From assembly GCA_035492455.1 (NCBI GenBank), contig DATJJE010000014.1, positions 52,114 to 116,113 of the forward strand: a stretch of DNA of 64,000 bases, in the 5' to 3' direction. The notes below the pieces were generated by a model, which was not told where the DNA came from, made no database searches, and worked only from the letters and a program-made list of their open reading frames with translations. Of this stretch, positions 9,189 to 22,100 are shown one piece after another. Origin of the DNA: Gp6-AA40 sp035492455 (GTDB lineage: Bacteria; Acidobacteriota; Vicinamibacteria; Vicinamibacterales; UBA2999). Position numbers and translations under genes: made by a program. Positions within the stretch are counted from its first letter, which is position 1; each line of letters starts with the position of its first letter.

Positions 9189-9215
9189 CCGCTATGATCG
9201 GCCGATAGATAGCGC

Positions 9216-10106
9216 ATGCGCAGACACGCTCTCATCGGCCGATTTCTCGCTACATTCTCCATCGCGGTTGTCCTCGCGTCGGGTGCGGTTGCCCAGACGC
9301 GGGGGCGCAACTTCCTGTGGAAGGTGCAGTCGGGTACGAACGTCATGTACCTCGCCGGCTCGGTGCACGCGCTGACAGCCGACGTTTATCCGCTCAACCC
9401 TGCGTATCAGCGCGCCTTTGACGCATCAGGTGCGCTCGTCGAGGAAATCAATCTCGCTGAGGCCGATCCGCTCAGCGGCGGGCTCGGCCTGCTGGCCAAG
9501 GGCATGTATCAGGACGGCCGGACGTTCAACAGCGCCGTGTCGGGCGAAACGCTGGCGATGGTCGAGCAGAAATTGAAGGACACACCGCTGGCCATCGATC
9601 TGATCCAGCCCATGAAGCCATGGATGGTGATGCTGATGATCGAAGCGCTCGGCGCGCAGACCGCTGGTCTCGATCCGCAGCTCGGCCTGGATAAACACTT
9701 CTACGACCTTGCGAACGACAAGGGCAAGCAGGTAATCGGTCTCGAAACCGCCGAATCGCAGATTGATCGCTTCGACAAGATGCCCGAGCGTATGCAGGAA
9801 CAGATGCTCCGAAGCGAGCTGGCCGAAATGGAAACGGAGCAGAGCAGCCTGCGTGGGATTCTCACGGCCTGGCAGAACGGCGACGCAGCAGCAATCGAGA
9901 AGATGCTGCTCGGCTCTTTCCGCGACAACCCGGCGGCCTATGACTCCCTGATCAACGAGCGGAACCGCAACTGGATGCCGCAGCTCGAAGCATGCCTCAA
10001 GCGGTCCTCCCCGTGCTTCGTTGTCGTCGGCGCGGCGCATGTCGTCGGCCCGCAGGGACTGCTGGCGATGCTGCAGCAGCGCGGCTATCGGATCGAACAG
10101 CAGTAA
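9216..10106 (+). CDS. exported TraB/GumN family protein
   Basis: 296 residues with a signal peptide (about 1-26, cut near AVAQ). The family signatures are seen in order: LAGSVHAL near the mature N-terminus, EEINL, GLETAESQ in the middle, NRNW, and FVVVGAAHVVGPQGLL at the C-terminus. The TraB/GumN (TIKI-like) fold carries two GxxH motifs and conserved Glu/Asn residues proposed to form a metal-dependent protease site, and these are conserved here. It follows the SYLF gene with 27 bases between, so the two are likely co-transcribed. Confidence 0.9.
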   Translation: MRRHALIGRFLATFSIAVVLASGAVAQTRGRNFLWKVQSGTNVMYLAGSVHALTADVYPLNPAYQRAFDASGALVEEINLAEADPLSGGLGLLAKGMYQDGRTFNSAVSGETLAMVEQKLKDTPLAIDLIQPMKPWMVMLMIEALGAQTAGLDPQLGLDKHFYDLANDKGKQVIGLETAESQIDRFDKMPERMQEQMLRSELAEMETEQSSLRGILTAWQNGDAAAIEKMLLGSFRDNPAAYDSLINERNRNWMPQLEACLKRSSPCFVVVGAAHVVGPQGLLAMLQQRGYRIEQQ

Positions 10107-10149
10107 CGGTCATTGGCGTGATTCGGAGGTTGCCGCGTTCGATAGTCGT

Positions 10150-10560
10150 TTAGTGGACGGCCGCGTCGAGCGCCTGGTCGAGTGCCGCCGTCAGCATCCC
10201 GCGGTCGTAGGGCTTGGCCAGATAGCCGGTGATTCGCGCGCGCAGCAGCAGTGACGGATCGACTTCGCCGTAGCCCGTGGAGATGATGATGGCCGCCGAG
10301 GGATACAGCGCCCGCAGGTGCTCGATCAGCCATATCCCGCTGTAGCGCGGCATCCGGATGTCGCAGACGACGACGTCCGCCGTCCATGCATGCATCATCA
10401 GCAACGCCGCCTCGGCGCTGCTCGCGGCCTTCACTTCGTAGCCTGACATATCCGTCCACTTCGACACGAGTCGTCGGATTGACTCTTCGTCGTCGACGAT
10501 CAGGACTCGGGCACGGGTTCTGGGGTTTGCGGTTTCCGTTGCGGGAACCTGGTCGCTCAT
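10150..10560 (-). CDS. single-domain response regulator (CheY-like receiver)
   Basis: 136 residues forming one receiver domain: the acidic pair in VLIVDDEES, the phospho-acceptor Asp in DVVVCDIRMPRYSG, the switch Ser/Thr in IIISTGYGE and the Lys in GYLAKPYDRG. There is no output domain, and no histidine kinase gene lies nearby, so the partner is unknown. ATG 10560 is chosen because upstream codons do not look like protein. The gene converges with TraB/GumN and diverges from glgX. Confidence 0.87.
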   Translation of the reverse strand: MSDQVPATETANPRTRARVLIVDDEESIRRLVSKWTDMSGYEVKAASSAEAALLMMHAWTADVVVCDIRMPRYSGIWLIEHLRALYPSAAIIISTGYGEVDPSLLLRARITGYLAKPYDRGMLTAALDQALDAAVH

Positions 10561-10706
10561 GATCACCGCGGCAGAGGTAGCACGACCGATGCCGCCGCCG
10601 CACACTCGGACGCCGCGGCAAATCCTTGCCCGCCGTCGACGGTTTGGTGCGCCTGGTGTGCGGAAACCGCCCGTGTGCGGCGCTCGCCTTGCAAAGACGC
10701 GCCGGC

Positions 10707-12860
<2,154 letters not shown>

Positions 12861-12941
12861 GCGGTATATACTCCCGCGTTCGCGCACGCACGCGCGCTCG
12901 AGACAAGCCCTCATACGTTCTCGCTCACGGGAGGTATATCC

Positions 12942-14117
12942 ATGGCCGTCGTTGCCGAGTCGATTCTTACCGAGTCACTGTTGAACAGGTGTCGCGAACG
13001 CGCCCCCGAGTACGATAGAAACAATCGCTTCTTCCAGGAAGACTTCGACGAATTGAAATCCGCAGGGTATCTGCGGATGGCGCTGCCGAAAGAGTTCGGT
13101 GGCGCGGGAATGAACGTCGCCGAAGTCGGCCGCGAAACGCGAAAACTGGCGATGTATGCGCCGGCGACGGCGCTCGCGCTCAACATGCACAACTACTGGG
13201 TCGGCGATGCGGCCGACGCGTGGCGCAGCGGAGACAAATCGCTGCAGTGGATTCTCGAGGAAGCGGCGGCCGGCGAGGTGTTCGCCGCCGGACACGCCGA
13301 GCACGGCAACGACATTCCCGGTCTGCTATCCACCACAAAGGCAGAACGCGTGGATGGTGGCTACAGGTTTTCGGGCCGCAAATCGTTCGGCAGTCTGACA
13401 CCCGTGTGGACGCGCCTCGGCATGCACGGGATGGATATGAGCAATCCGTCGGCGCCCAAAATCGTCCACGCCTTCATGCCTCGCGACAGCAAGGGATATT
13501 CGATCAAGGACACATGGGACGTGCTCGGCATGCGTGCGACTCGCAGTGACGACACCGTCCTGGAAGGCGCGTTCGTTCCGGACAAGTACATCGCGCGTGT
13601 TGTCGCCGCCGGCGCAGCGGGAGCGGACAACTTCGTGGTCGGCTTCTTCACGTGGGCGCTCGTCGGCTTCGGCAACATTTACTACGGCCTGGCGCTGCGC
13701 GTGCGTGAGGTGCTCATCGAGCAGCTGAAGACCAAAACGTCGATTGCGCTGACGCGGCCGATGATTTACCACCCCGAGATCCAGCATGGGATCGCGGAAA
13801 TCTCAATGGACCTCGAGGCGATGGGCCCGCATGTCGAAGCGGTGGCGACGGCGTGGGCCGAAGGCAACGTCGGTCCCGATTGGCTCGTGCGCCTGATGTC
13901 GATGAAGCACAAGGTGGTCGAGGGCGCGTTCCGCGTCGCCGACCGCGCGCTGGATCTCTCGGGCGGCTTCGGTATGTTCAAGAAGAGCGAGCTCGAGCGC
14001 CTTTTCCGCGATGCGCGCGCCGGCAAGTTCCACCCGGCGAATCCATTGCTCACGCACGAGATTGTGGGGAAGGTGTCTCTTGGCATCAATCCCGACGAAC
14101 AGCCGCGATGGGGATAA
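12942..14117 (+). CDS. acyl-CoA dehydrogenase-fold flavoenzyme
   Basis: 391 residues with the three-part acyl-CoA dehydrogenase fold: an N-terminal helical domain (LPKEFGGAGMNV), a central beta domain (residues about 120-230) and a C-terminal helical bundle (DLSGGFGMFKKSELERLFRDAR). The C-terminal pattern resembles FMNH2-dependent monooxygenases of this fold (DszC/HpaH-like), and the usual catalytic Glu is not obvious, so the reaction may be dehydrogenation or hydroxylation. A clear ribosome binding site (GGGAGG) sits upstream. An octamer repeat array separates it from the amidohydrolase downstream. Confidence 0.8.
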   Translation: MAVVAESILTESLLNRCRERAPEYDRNNRFFQEDFDELKSAGYLRMALPKEFGGAGMNVAEVGRETRKLAMYAPATALALNMHNYWVGDAADAWRSGDKSLQWILEEAAAGEVFAAGHAEHGNDIPGLLSTTKAERVDGGYRFSGRKSFGSLTPVWTRLGMHGMDMSNPSAPKIVHAFMPRDSKGYSIKDTWDVLGMRATRSDDTVLEGAFVPDKYIARVVAAGAAGADNFVVGFFTWALVGFGNIYYGLALRVREVLIEQLKTKTSIALTRPMIYHPEIQHGIAEISMDLEAMGPHVEAVATAWAEGNVGPDWLVRLMSMKHKVVEGAFRVADRALDLSGGFGMFKKSELERLFRDARAGKFHPANPLLTHEIVGKVSLGINPDEQPRWG

Positions 14118-14120
14118 TTC

Positions 14121-14159
14121 GGAAAGTGGAAAAGTGGAAAAGTTGAAAAGTGGAAAAGT
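14121..14159 (+). repeat. GGAAAAGT octamer array
   Basis: Five tandem units of the form GGAAAAGT (the first lacks one A, the fourth begins TG) fill the gap between the flavoenzyme and the amidohydrolase. The last unit lies about six bases before the GTG start at 14164 and looks like a purine-rich ribosome binding site. Confidence 0.8.
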
Positions 14160-14163
14160 AAGT

Positions 14164-15516
14164 GTGAAGTACGCCGTCGTGATCGCGACCCTCGCGCTGG
14201 CCGCGATCGCCACGCCGGCGTTGGCGCAGCTTCCGGCGGCTGGCGTCGTCGTCTTCGTCGGCGCCCGCGTCATCGACGGCAGCGGCGGCGCACCGATCGA
14301 GCAGGCGACGATCGTCGTCACCAACGGGCGCATCACGGCGATCGGGCCATCGGCGAGCGTGATGCCGCCGGCCGGTGCAACGGCGATCAACGTCGCGGGC
14401 AAGACGATTATTCCCGGACTGATCAACTCGCACGCGCACATCGATCCCGATATCAGCATCAACCCTGGCCCGTACCGCGACGAGATGGTGCGCCGCCTGA
14501 AGACGTACGCCATCTACGGCGTGACGTCGGTGATGACCCTCGGCTTCGAAACGTACGACGAACCGGAGGGCTTCTACCTGCGCGATACGCAGCGGCTCGG
14601 CATTGGCCCGGTCGCGACCGATGCGCCGCGGCTCTACGCGTCGGGCCGGCCGATCCTGTTCCGTCCTGGTCCGACTGGTACCGAGACAGCGGACGATGCG
14701 CGCATCGACGTCCAGCGGCATGTGCCGCTGCGTGCTGATTACATCAAGCTGCATCTGGACGGCGTTCCGCAGGATCTGAAGCCGGACGTCATTGCCGCCG
14801 CGATAGACGAGGCACACAAGCACAGCATGTCGACCGCCGTGCACATCGTCTATTTGAAGGATGCCAAGACCGCGATTGCCGGCGGCGTGGACGTCATCGC
14901 GCACAGCGTCCGCGACATGGACATCGACGCGGCGACGATTGCGGAGATCAAGCGGCGCAATATCGCAGTCATCCCGACGCTGGTGCGCGACCGATCGGTG
15001 TTCATCTACGAGAACCTGCCGGACTTCTTCAAGGATCCGTTTTTCCTGCGCGGCATGCCGACCTACAAACACGAGGTGGACGTCCTGAGCGACGCGGCAA
15101 CCCAGCAGCGCTATCGCACCAACGCCGGCATTCAGGCAAGCAAGCCGCAGCTGGCGCAGGGCATCAAGAATCTGAAGGTGCTCGTGGATGCCGGTATCCC
15201 GATCGCCATGGGTTCTGATAGCGGATCGATTCCCGATCGCAACCTCGGGCGCTGGATCGGCTACAACGAGCACGCCGAGCTGGAGATGATGGTGCAGGCG
15301 GGTATGACGCCGATGCAGGCGCTGGTCGCTGCGACAGCGACGGCCGCGCGCGTTATGAAGATCGACGGCGCCGGCACGCTGCAGAACGGCAAATGGGCGG
15401 ACCTCGTCGTCCTCAATGCGAATCCGCTGACGGATATCAAGAATACGCGCCAGATTGATTCGGTCTACATCGGCGGCCGGAAAGTAAACATGGCCGCGGC
15501 CGGCGGAACTCAGTGA
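14164..15516 (+). CDS. exported metal-dependent amidohydrolase
   Basis: 450 residues. GTG 14164 starts a signal peptide (VKYAVVIATLAL... ending TPALAQ). The amidohydrolase superfamily metal centre is visible: HAHID (HxH on strand 1), a Lys in DYIKLHLDG that could be carboxylated, His in TAVHIVY, His in DVIAHSVRD, and the strand-8 Asp in MGSDSGSI. The composite beta-sandwich domain is formed by the N-terminus and by GTLQNGKWADLVVL near the end. Members include imidazolonepropionase-like and prolidase-like hydrolases, and the substrate cannot be assigned. Longer frames upstream read through the octamer repeat and are not credible. Confidence 0.9.
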   Translation: MKYAVVIATLALAAIATPALAQLPAAGVVVFVGARVIDGSGGAPIEQATIVVTNGRITAIGPSASVMPPAGATAINVAGKTIIPGLINSHAHIDPDISINPGPYRDEMVRRLKTYAIYGVTSVMTLGFETYDEPEGFYLRDTQRLGIGPVATDAPRLYASGRPILFRPGPTGTETADDARIDVQRHVPLRADYIKLHLDGVPQDLKPDVIAAAIDEAHKHSMSTAVHIVYLKDAKTAIAGGVDVIAHSVRDMDIDAATIAEIKRRNIAVIPTLVRDRSVFIYENLPDFFKDPFFLRGMPTYKHEVDVLSDAATQQRYRTNAGIQASKPQLAQGIKNLKVLVDAGIPIAMGSDSGSIPDRNLGRWIGYNEHAELEMMVQAGMTPMQALVAATATAARVMKIDGAGTLQNGKWADLVVLNANPLTDIKNTRQIDSVYIGGRKVNMAAAGGTQ

Positions 15517-15519
15517 TAC

Positions 15520-16575
15520 CTACGGCGGACCAACCGCAGGCCTGCCGGCCCGCACCCAGCCTTCCTGAGCCTCGATGCACTCCACGCTGATCATGTAGTA
15601 CCGAATGTAGGTACCGCGGTCGACGAAGGGGTGCGGCTCCCCACGCTTGCGCGCTTGAAGCGCGGCGATTCTGTCGGTCTTGCCGTCGATGAATGTCTGA
15701 TCGCGGTACGGATGATTGGCAATATATCCGTCCACGCCGGCCTCTTGTCCGATCGTGAAGAACCGGTCGAACGACTGTTTGTATGCGAGCATGCCCGCAT
15801 CCATCCGTCCAACCTGGCCGGCAGGCCCGAGCTCGCGCGGGATGGCGCTTCCGCCCCAGAAGGAAAGCAAATGGCTGCGCCCGTTATCGGCGACGGGCAC
15901 CAGCATGGACACCGTGCCGGGGGTGTGGCCGGGCGTGATGTAGAACGTGAGCGTTGTCTTGCCAAGCGTCAGCTTTTGCCCATCGGTGATGTCCATTTCA
16001 CGCGCGGGCACGCCGGCAAACTGCTTGCCGGAGTTTGGCGGAGGCAGCTTCGCCACCATGTCCCAGTCCGCGGCTGACATCAGCACACGCGGGTGATAGG
16101 TTTCTTGGAGGTACTTCGCTCCGCCGAAATGGTCGTTGTGGCCGTGCGTGAGGATCAGGTACTTCATTTGGGCCGGGTCGAGCCCCACTCTCTTGTAACC
16201 GCCAACGATGACGCGCTGCGCTTCTTCGGCGTCGTTCAGGCTGTCGATCTGGATGATCCCGGCGCTGGTCACGATCGCCCACGAGGCGACGACATTCGTT
16301 CCGAGATAGTACAACCCGTCGAAAATCCTGGTGGGCGGCGCGTCGGCCGGCGACCCGCCGCCGGCGGCGGCGTTACCCGGCGGCATGCTGCAGTCCACGA
16401 GATTGCGGGCGGCGAGATCGTTGGCGGCTAGAAACCGCGCGTTTTTCACGTGCGCCAGGAACGCCATCGAGTCCGGCCCACGCGCGGGAGTTGTTCCTTG
16501 CGCGCCGGCTCGAGGTGCGAGCGCGGCAACCGCGAACACGGCGATGACCAGCAGCAAGGTCCGAATCTTCGACAT
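15520..16575 (-). CDS. exported MBL-fold metallo-hydrolase (subclass B3-like)
   Basis: 351 residues with a signal peptide (about 1-26, ending RAGAQ). It carries the metallo-beta-lactamase motif THGHNDH (HxHxDH), then GHTPGTVSMLVP supplying the third His, and NHPYRDQ supplying the last. The HxHxDH form and the ordering resemble subclass B3 beta-lactamases and related exported hydrolases, but beta-lactamase activity should not be assumed. A good ribosome binding site (GGAGGAACC) precedes the ATG, which lies 27 bases after the stop of the synthase fusion on the same strand, so the two are probably co-transcribed. The stop is three bases from the convergent amidohydrolase stop. Confidence 0.9.
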   Translation of the reverse strand: MSKIRTLLLVIAVFAVAALAPRAGAQGTTPARGPDSMAFLAHVKNARFLAANDLAARNLVDCSMPPGNAAAGGGSPADAPPTRIFDGLYYLGTNVVASWAIVTSAGIIQIDSLNDAEEAQRVIVGGYKRVGLDPAQMKYLILTHGHNDHFGGAKYLQETYHPRVLMSAADWDMVAKLPPPNSGKQFAGVPAREMDITDGQKLTLGKTTLTFYITPGHTPGTVSMLVPVADNGRSHLLSFWGGSAIPRELGPAGQVGRMDAGMLAYKQSFDRFFTIGQEAGVDGYIANHPYRDQTFIDGKTDRIAALQARKRGEPHPFVDRGTYIRYYMISVECIEAQEGWVRAGRPAVGPP

Positions 16576-16602
16576 GGTTCCTCCCGATCGGCAGACCCGT
16601 AT

Positions 16603-18930
16603 CTATTGCGATCCTGGCGGCTGCGCCATCACGCGGCGCAGCCGCACCATCCACTCCGGCGACGCGCTGCTGAACATCTCCTCGGGAAACCTCCGGAACA
16701 TCAGCATGTCCTGGTAAATCTGCGCGTCGTAGACGTTGTTCGCCATCCCGGCGAGATATTCGAGGCGCAGATTGCGGTCAGTGTTGATCTGTGCGTCCGC
16801 CAGCCACGGCTTCAGGTCGCGTGCCTCGCCGGCGTAGGTGGCCATCAGTCCGTCGACACCCGCGAGCTCAACCTGCGTCAGCGCCGATTCGATCTGCGCG
16901 TGATCGGGACGACGGAGCCGCGCGTCGAGCGCCGCCGGATCGATCGTCAGAGGCTGCTGCTTGGCGAGCATGATGACGTCGTAGCCACCGCCGTTCGCGT
17001 ACTGGTTGCTCCAGATCGTGCCGAAGGGAAAGACGTCGAAGAAGGTCGCAACCTCGCTTTTGATGACGTCTTCCGTGCTCTGGTAGAGCGGCACCCACTG
17101 CGTCACGACGCCGCCGGGATTGAGATGTGCTCTGACCTGCTCGAAGTACTGCTTGGTGTAGAGCGACGCCGCGCCTTTCACCCAGGGGTGAATCGGATCC
17201 GACGTGATGATGTCGAACTTCTCCTTCGTCGTCAGGATGAAGTGTCGCGCGTCGTCGTAGACGATCTGGACGCGCGGATCGTTGACGACGTTGTAGTTCT
17301 CGCTGGAGAAGAAGGGGGCAACCATCTTCGGAATGAGCGGCTCGATTTCGCAGATGACGATCCGTTTGACGCCGGGATGCAGCACGAACGAGCCCGCGGT
17401 CACGCCCGCCCCAAAGCCGACGACGAGTACCGATTGCGGCGCCGGGTGCATCAGCGCCGACAGGTGACCCAGCATGCGCTGCAGGCGCATGTCGTGCACC
17501 TCGGTAGAGGCTTCGACTTTGCCGCTGACGTGGAAGTTGCGGATGCCTCCTTCTGTCTCTGAGACCGCGATCGAAGAATTGCGTCCTTCGCCCTCGTAGA
17601 CGAAGTTCGCACCCTTGAATGTCGCCAGCTGACGGCCGTAGGCGATCACATCCGGTGGCACGGGCGCGACAGTAACCGACGCAACAGCGGCAGCGATGAT
17701 GCCCGGGACGGCCACGCGCCATGTCAGCGTTGCAAGTGCGGCGATAGCCGAGATCCAGATCAGCAGCCGCTGCGCATCCTGGGTTCCGAACGCAGGAATG
17801 ACGAGCAGGCTGAAGGCGAGGGCGCCGATGACCGCACCGATGGTGTTGGCAGCGTACACGGTGCCGACCAGACGCGCCGGATCCTCGCCGCGTGCCGATG
17901 CGGCGGCGAGCGCGAGCGGAAAGCTGGCGCCCCAGAAACACGCGGCCGGCACGACGGCGACGAAGGCGCGAAGTAGATCGATCTGGAAATTGAACCAGGG
18001 TCCCGCCGCCAGGGCAGGATCGATAGGCCAGTACGGAAACGCACGATTGATCAGCGCCGCGCCCCACGCGACGGCAAGCGCCACTCCGACTTGGCTGGCA
18101 GCCAGCAGCGCCACCGGGCGCTGCGCCACTCGCGCGAGCCAGGCGCCGACCGCGCTGCCGATGCCGAGGCCAAAGAGGAACGCCGCCGCGATGAGCGAAA
18201 ACGTATAGACGGTGCCGCCAAACAACAGCGACAGAACGCGTGTCCAGATTACTTCGGCGCCAAGTGCGGCCAGACCTGAGAGCGCGATGGCGACATAGAC
18301 CGGAAGACGCGAGCTGGTGGCGCGAACCTTTGTGGCTTTGGCGGCCGGCGCTTTGGCTTCAACAGCGTAGTGTGCCGCGCGAGTCGAGAGCACCCACGCG
18401 ATTGCGGCCATCGTTACATTGATGGCTGCCGCAACGTATGTCGCGTGGGCCATGTCGAACAGCCGCAGCAGATAAAAGCCGGCCAGCAGCGAGCCGACTA
18501 CGGCACCCCCGATGTTTCCGCCGTATAGAAACCCCAGCCACGAAACACCTTCCGGACTGCTCTCGACCCACCGCGCGATGGCCGGCAGGGTCGCACCCAT
18601 CAACACCGTTGGCGGGAGCAGCAGCACAACCGACGGTCCGCGCAGCGTCGGGACGGCGAGAAGGATGACGATGGCGAAGATCGCGATCCCCAGTTCGAGC
18701 TGCGCGTAGAGTCGCAGCGGATGCCGACGAGGGGAGATGAAGCGCGCCAGGAGGAGGCTGCCGAGGCACATTCCGCCCATGAAGGTCGCCAGAAGGAGGC
18801 CGATGGAGAGCGCGGTGGCACCCATGACGAGCTCGAGCAACTGGAACCAGACGATCTCGTAAACGAGAGCCGCGCACCCACTTCCGGCAAACAGCAGCAG
18901 GAGCCATCCCCGAAATCGCGGCGATGCCAT
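16603..18930 (-). CDS. membrane-anchored spermidine synthase-like fusion protein
   Basis: 775 residues. The first ~430 residues form a polytopic membrane domain with an internal repeat (SGCAALVYEIVWFQLL and later SGLAALGAEVIWTRVL). A Rossmann-type spermidine synthase-like methyltransferase fold follows, with VLVVGFGAGVTAGS, CEIEPLIP, YDDARHF and IITSDPIHPW. The Asp of TSDPIHPW sits where polyamine synthases have the catalytic Asp. Such fusions are common in environmental bacteria, and real aminopropyltransferase activity is mostly untested. A second, larger fusion of the same type lies at 33569-36697. Just upstream, a divergent promoter region serves the TonB receptor. Confidence 0.86.
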   Translation of the reverse strand: MASPRFRGWLLLLFAGSGCAALVYEIVWFQLLELVMGATALSIGLLLATFMGGMCLGSLLLARFISPRRHPLRLYAQLELGIAIFAIVILLAVPTLRGPSVVLLLPPTVLMGATLPAIARWVESSPEGVSWLGFLYGGNIGGAVVGSLLAGFYLLRLFDMAHATYVAAAINVTMAAIAWVLSTRAAHYAVEAKAPAAKATKVRATSSRLPVYVAIALSGLAALGAEVIWTRVLSLLFGGTVYTFSLIAAAFLFGLGIGSAVGAWLARVAQRPVALLAASQVGVALAVAWGAALINRAFPYWPIDPALAAGPWFNFQIDLLRAFVAVVPAACFWGASFPLALAAASARGEDPARLVGTVYAANTIGAVIGALAFSLLVIPAFGTQDAQRLLIWISAIAALATLTWRVAVPGIIAAAVASVTVAPVPPDVIAYGRQLATFKGANFVYEGEGRNSSIAVSETEGGIRNFHVSGKVEASTEVHDMRLQRMLGHLSALMHPAPQSVLVVGFGAGVTAGSFVLHPGVKRIVICEIEPLIPKMVAPFFSSENYNVVNDPRVQIVYDDARHFILTTKEKFDIITSDPIHPWVKGAASLYTKQYFEQVRAHLNPGGVVTQWVPLYQSTEDVIKSEVATFFDVFPFGTIWSNQYANGGGYDVIMLAKQQPLTIDPAALDARLRRPDHAQIESALTQVELAGVDGLMATYAGEARDLKPWLADAQINTDRNLRLEYLAGMANNVYDAQIYQDMLMFRRFPEEMFSSASPEWMVRLRRVMAQPPGSQ

Positions 18931-19004
18931 GGAACGCGGCTACTGTATCGCGCTTTTGCCGCGTTTTCGTGGTGTGTACGCCCGATTTCGTCATCCGCAA
19001 TGCC

Positions 19005-19035
19005 TTGACAACACCCATGGCCGGCATGCTACAAG
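19005..19035 (+). promoter_or_regulatory. candidate sigma-70-type promoter for the TonB receptor
   Basis: A perfect -35 box TTGACA (19005-19010) is followed after 19 bases by TACAAG (19030-19035), four of six matches to TATAAT. It lies in the divergent region about 90 bases before the receptor start. The spacing is on the long side, so this is tentative. Confidence 0.4.
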
Positions 19036-19124
19036 TCCCGTCACTTCATACGGCTAGCTCGATTCGCGGCAGCTCTATTCCCTCGGGTTTTCGTTGTCGT
19101 TTCCGGTCAGGAGGAGGTACGCGC

Positions 19125-22100
19125 ATGCGGGTGTCGAAGAAGCGCTTGTGCCAGGCGATTATCACGATACTCATCGTGGCCATCGCGGCGTCTGTGGCAT
19201 ACGCGCAGGCAACAAGCACGTTCAACGGGCGGGTGCTGGATCAGGGAGACGCGGTGCTCCCTGGCGTGACCATCACCGCCACCAACGTCATGACCGGTGT
19301 GTCGCGCACGACGGTCAGCAACGCGGAAGGCTCTTATTTCATGCCCGGGCTCGATCCCGGGACCTACGAAGTGAAGACGGAGCTCTCCGGCTTCGCGCCC
19401 TCCGTACGACAGAACGTGCGGCTCGGCCTCAACGCAACGTTGACAATCGACTTCAAGCTGGCGCTCGCCGGCGTCAACGAGACGCTGACGGTGACCGGTG
19501 AAGCGCCGCTCATCGAAGCGACGCAGTCGAAGGTCGCGACCACCATCCAGACTGAAGAAATTCAGAACCTGCCGATGATCACGCGCACGATCAGCGGCAT
19601 GTTGGAACTGCTGCCGGGCGCCACGCCGATCACGGAGCTGCACCGCACCAAGCAGAACGTCGGCACCGTATCGTTTGGCGGCTCCTCGGGCGGCAATGTC
19701 ATCCCGACGGTCGACGGCGCGGACAACCGCGACAACCACTACAGCGGTCCGCTTATGAGCTTCACGACCGAGAGCCTCGAGCAGTTCCAGCTCTCGTCGA
19801 GCCAGTTCACTGCGGCCGACGGCCGCACCAGCGGCGCGGCGATCTCGCTGGTCACCAAGTCGGGCACCAATCAGCTGCACGGCACGGGCTTCGTCTACGA
19901 GCGCGACCGCAAGCTGACGTCGAAGGATTTCTTCACGCGCGAATCTGAGAAGGCGCAGGGTGTCAAGCTGGAGAAGGCGCCATTCAGTCGCCAGCAGTTC
20001 GGCGGTTCGATCGGCGGCCCGATTATCAAGAACAAAATGTTCTTCTTCGGCGCCATCGAACAGCAGCTCGAGGACAAGGGACAGTTCGTCTCCGATAACA
20101 TTTACAACCAGCTCGAGGCACTCGTCGGCCAAGTCCGCCTCGGCCGTGTTCCCGCTGGTTACGTCTACGACAAGCACCCGCGCATCGGCATGACGCCGGG
20201 CAGGCTGCGCATGTATTCCGCGAAAGCCAACGCGCAGTTGAATAACGCTCAGTCGATCATGTTCCGCTACGCGGGGCAGGACGAAGGTCGCGACGCGGTT
20301 ACGTGGAACACGAACAACGACAACGGCCAGCCCGACAACTTCACGATCAACGCGTTCAGCGCGGTCGTGCAGCACAGCTACGTTCTCGGCAACGCCGGTC
20401 TGAACCAGATCACCGGTCAGATGAATCAGATGGACTACCTGGCGGACGTCGTCGATCAGGTCACGGGCAAGCACTTCACGCGTGACTTCCCGACCGTCGA
20501 CATCCTTTCACCGCGCATTTCGTTCCCGACGGTGAACACCGGCGCCGGCGGCGATGCGGGTACGCAGTCACTGCGCCGCGTCTATCAGATTCGCGACGAC
20601 GTCTCGCTGCTGAAGGGCACGCATGGGATGAAGTTCGGGGTCAACTTCAACTATCTGTGGCATCTCGGCATTCTCAACGGCAACGAAATGTTCGCGACGA
20701 TCACGTTCTTCGACGATCCACTCACGATCATCAACAACACCAACGGCCGTTATCCGCAGGGCTTCCAGACGCCGGGCATCGTTCGGCAGTGGCAGCAGGC
20801 CAACGGCGGTCCGGTCGGCGGCCAGGGCTATTGGGCCGACACGATCAGCAACGCGCAGCAGCTCGGCACCTGGTTCCAGGACGACTGGCGGGCGAACGAG
20901 AAGCTGACGTTGAACCTGGGCGTCCGCTACGACACAGATTTCAATCTGATGTACGAGAAGGGCTTCCAGCTGAATGCCACGCGGCAGATCCTCGAAGCGA
21001 TCGGCGATCCGAACGGCGGCTACCCGAAGACGCCGAGAAATAACGTGTCGCCGCGCGTTGGTTTTGCGTACGACCTGAGTGGCGACGGACGTCGCGTGCT
21101 CCGCGGCGGCTACGGCGTGTACTTCGACCAGTACAACACCGCCGCGTCGGCGGGTGACATCACGTCGCAGAGCAAGCGGCCGCTCAACTCGCTGGCGACG
21201 ATGGTGAACACAGCCATCGGCGTCGGCGCGCTTGCGAATTACCGCTTTGGCATCGATCCGCTGCCGCCGCAGCCGACCGAAGGCAACAAGCTGCCCGCCA
21301 ATGCGACCGGGCAGTGGATCTCGCCCGACATCAAGTCGGGGCGCACCTATCAGTCGCACGTCGGTTACGCGCACACGCTGGCGGCGAACACCACGGTGTC
21401 GGTTGACTTCACGCTCAGCCAGGGACGCAACGAGCTGCGCGTCATGAACATCAACCCGATCCTCAACGGCCAGCGCCGCCTCGCGCCGACCCTCGTGGCG
21501 CATGGGCTGCCGGCGAACTCGCTCGGAAACGTCAACATCCTGTCGTCGATCAACAAGTCGCGCTACGACGCGCTGACGTTCCTGTTCCAGCGCCGCTTCC
21601 CGAAGGCGACGATGCAGGCGCACTACACCTTCGCGCACGCATATTCCTACGGCGGCTCGACGGGCAACCGGTCGGGCGCCGGTGCGCCGATGGTGTGGAA
21701 CCAGCCGTTCGGTCCGGGTGAGTGGGGTCCGAACGGTCCCGACGAGCGGCATCGTGCCGTGGTCACTGGTGTGTTCGAGCTGAAGTACGGGATCCAGCTC
21801 TCGCCCGTTGTGCAGCTGGCGAGCGCACGTCCGTTTAACCTGACGGCCGGCACCGACCTGAACGCCGACGGCAACAACAACGATCGGTGGATCGATCCGT
21901 CAGGCCATCAGGTCTCGCTGAACGCCGGTCGCGGGGACAAGACCTTCGTCTTTGACATGCGATCGACGAAGTGGTTCACACTGTCGGGAGACAGACGTGT
22001 CGGTGCGTTTGTGGAGGCGTTCAACATCTTCAACACGACGAACCTGGGCGCCTCGTTCACCGGCAACGCCAGGACGTACAGTCCGGCGCCCCAGTCGCCA

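Noticed and set aside
15520..16575. Beta-lactam resistance gene
   Set aside because: The HxHxDH site fits subclass B3, but many exported MBL-fold hydrolases share it, and no resistance context is present.
18924..19124. Extension of the first tandem TonB receptor to an ATG at 18924
   Set aside because: The added residues overlap the divergent gene and promoter region, and ATG 19125 has an ideal ribosome binding site and signal peptide.
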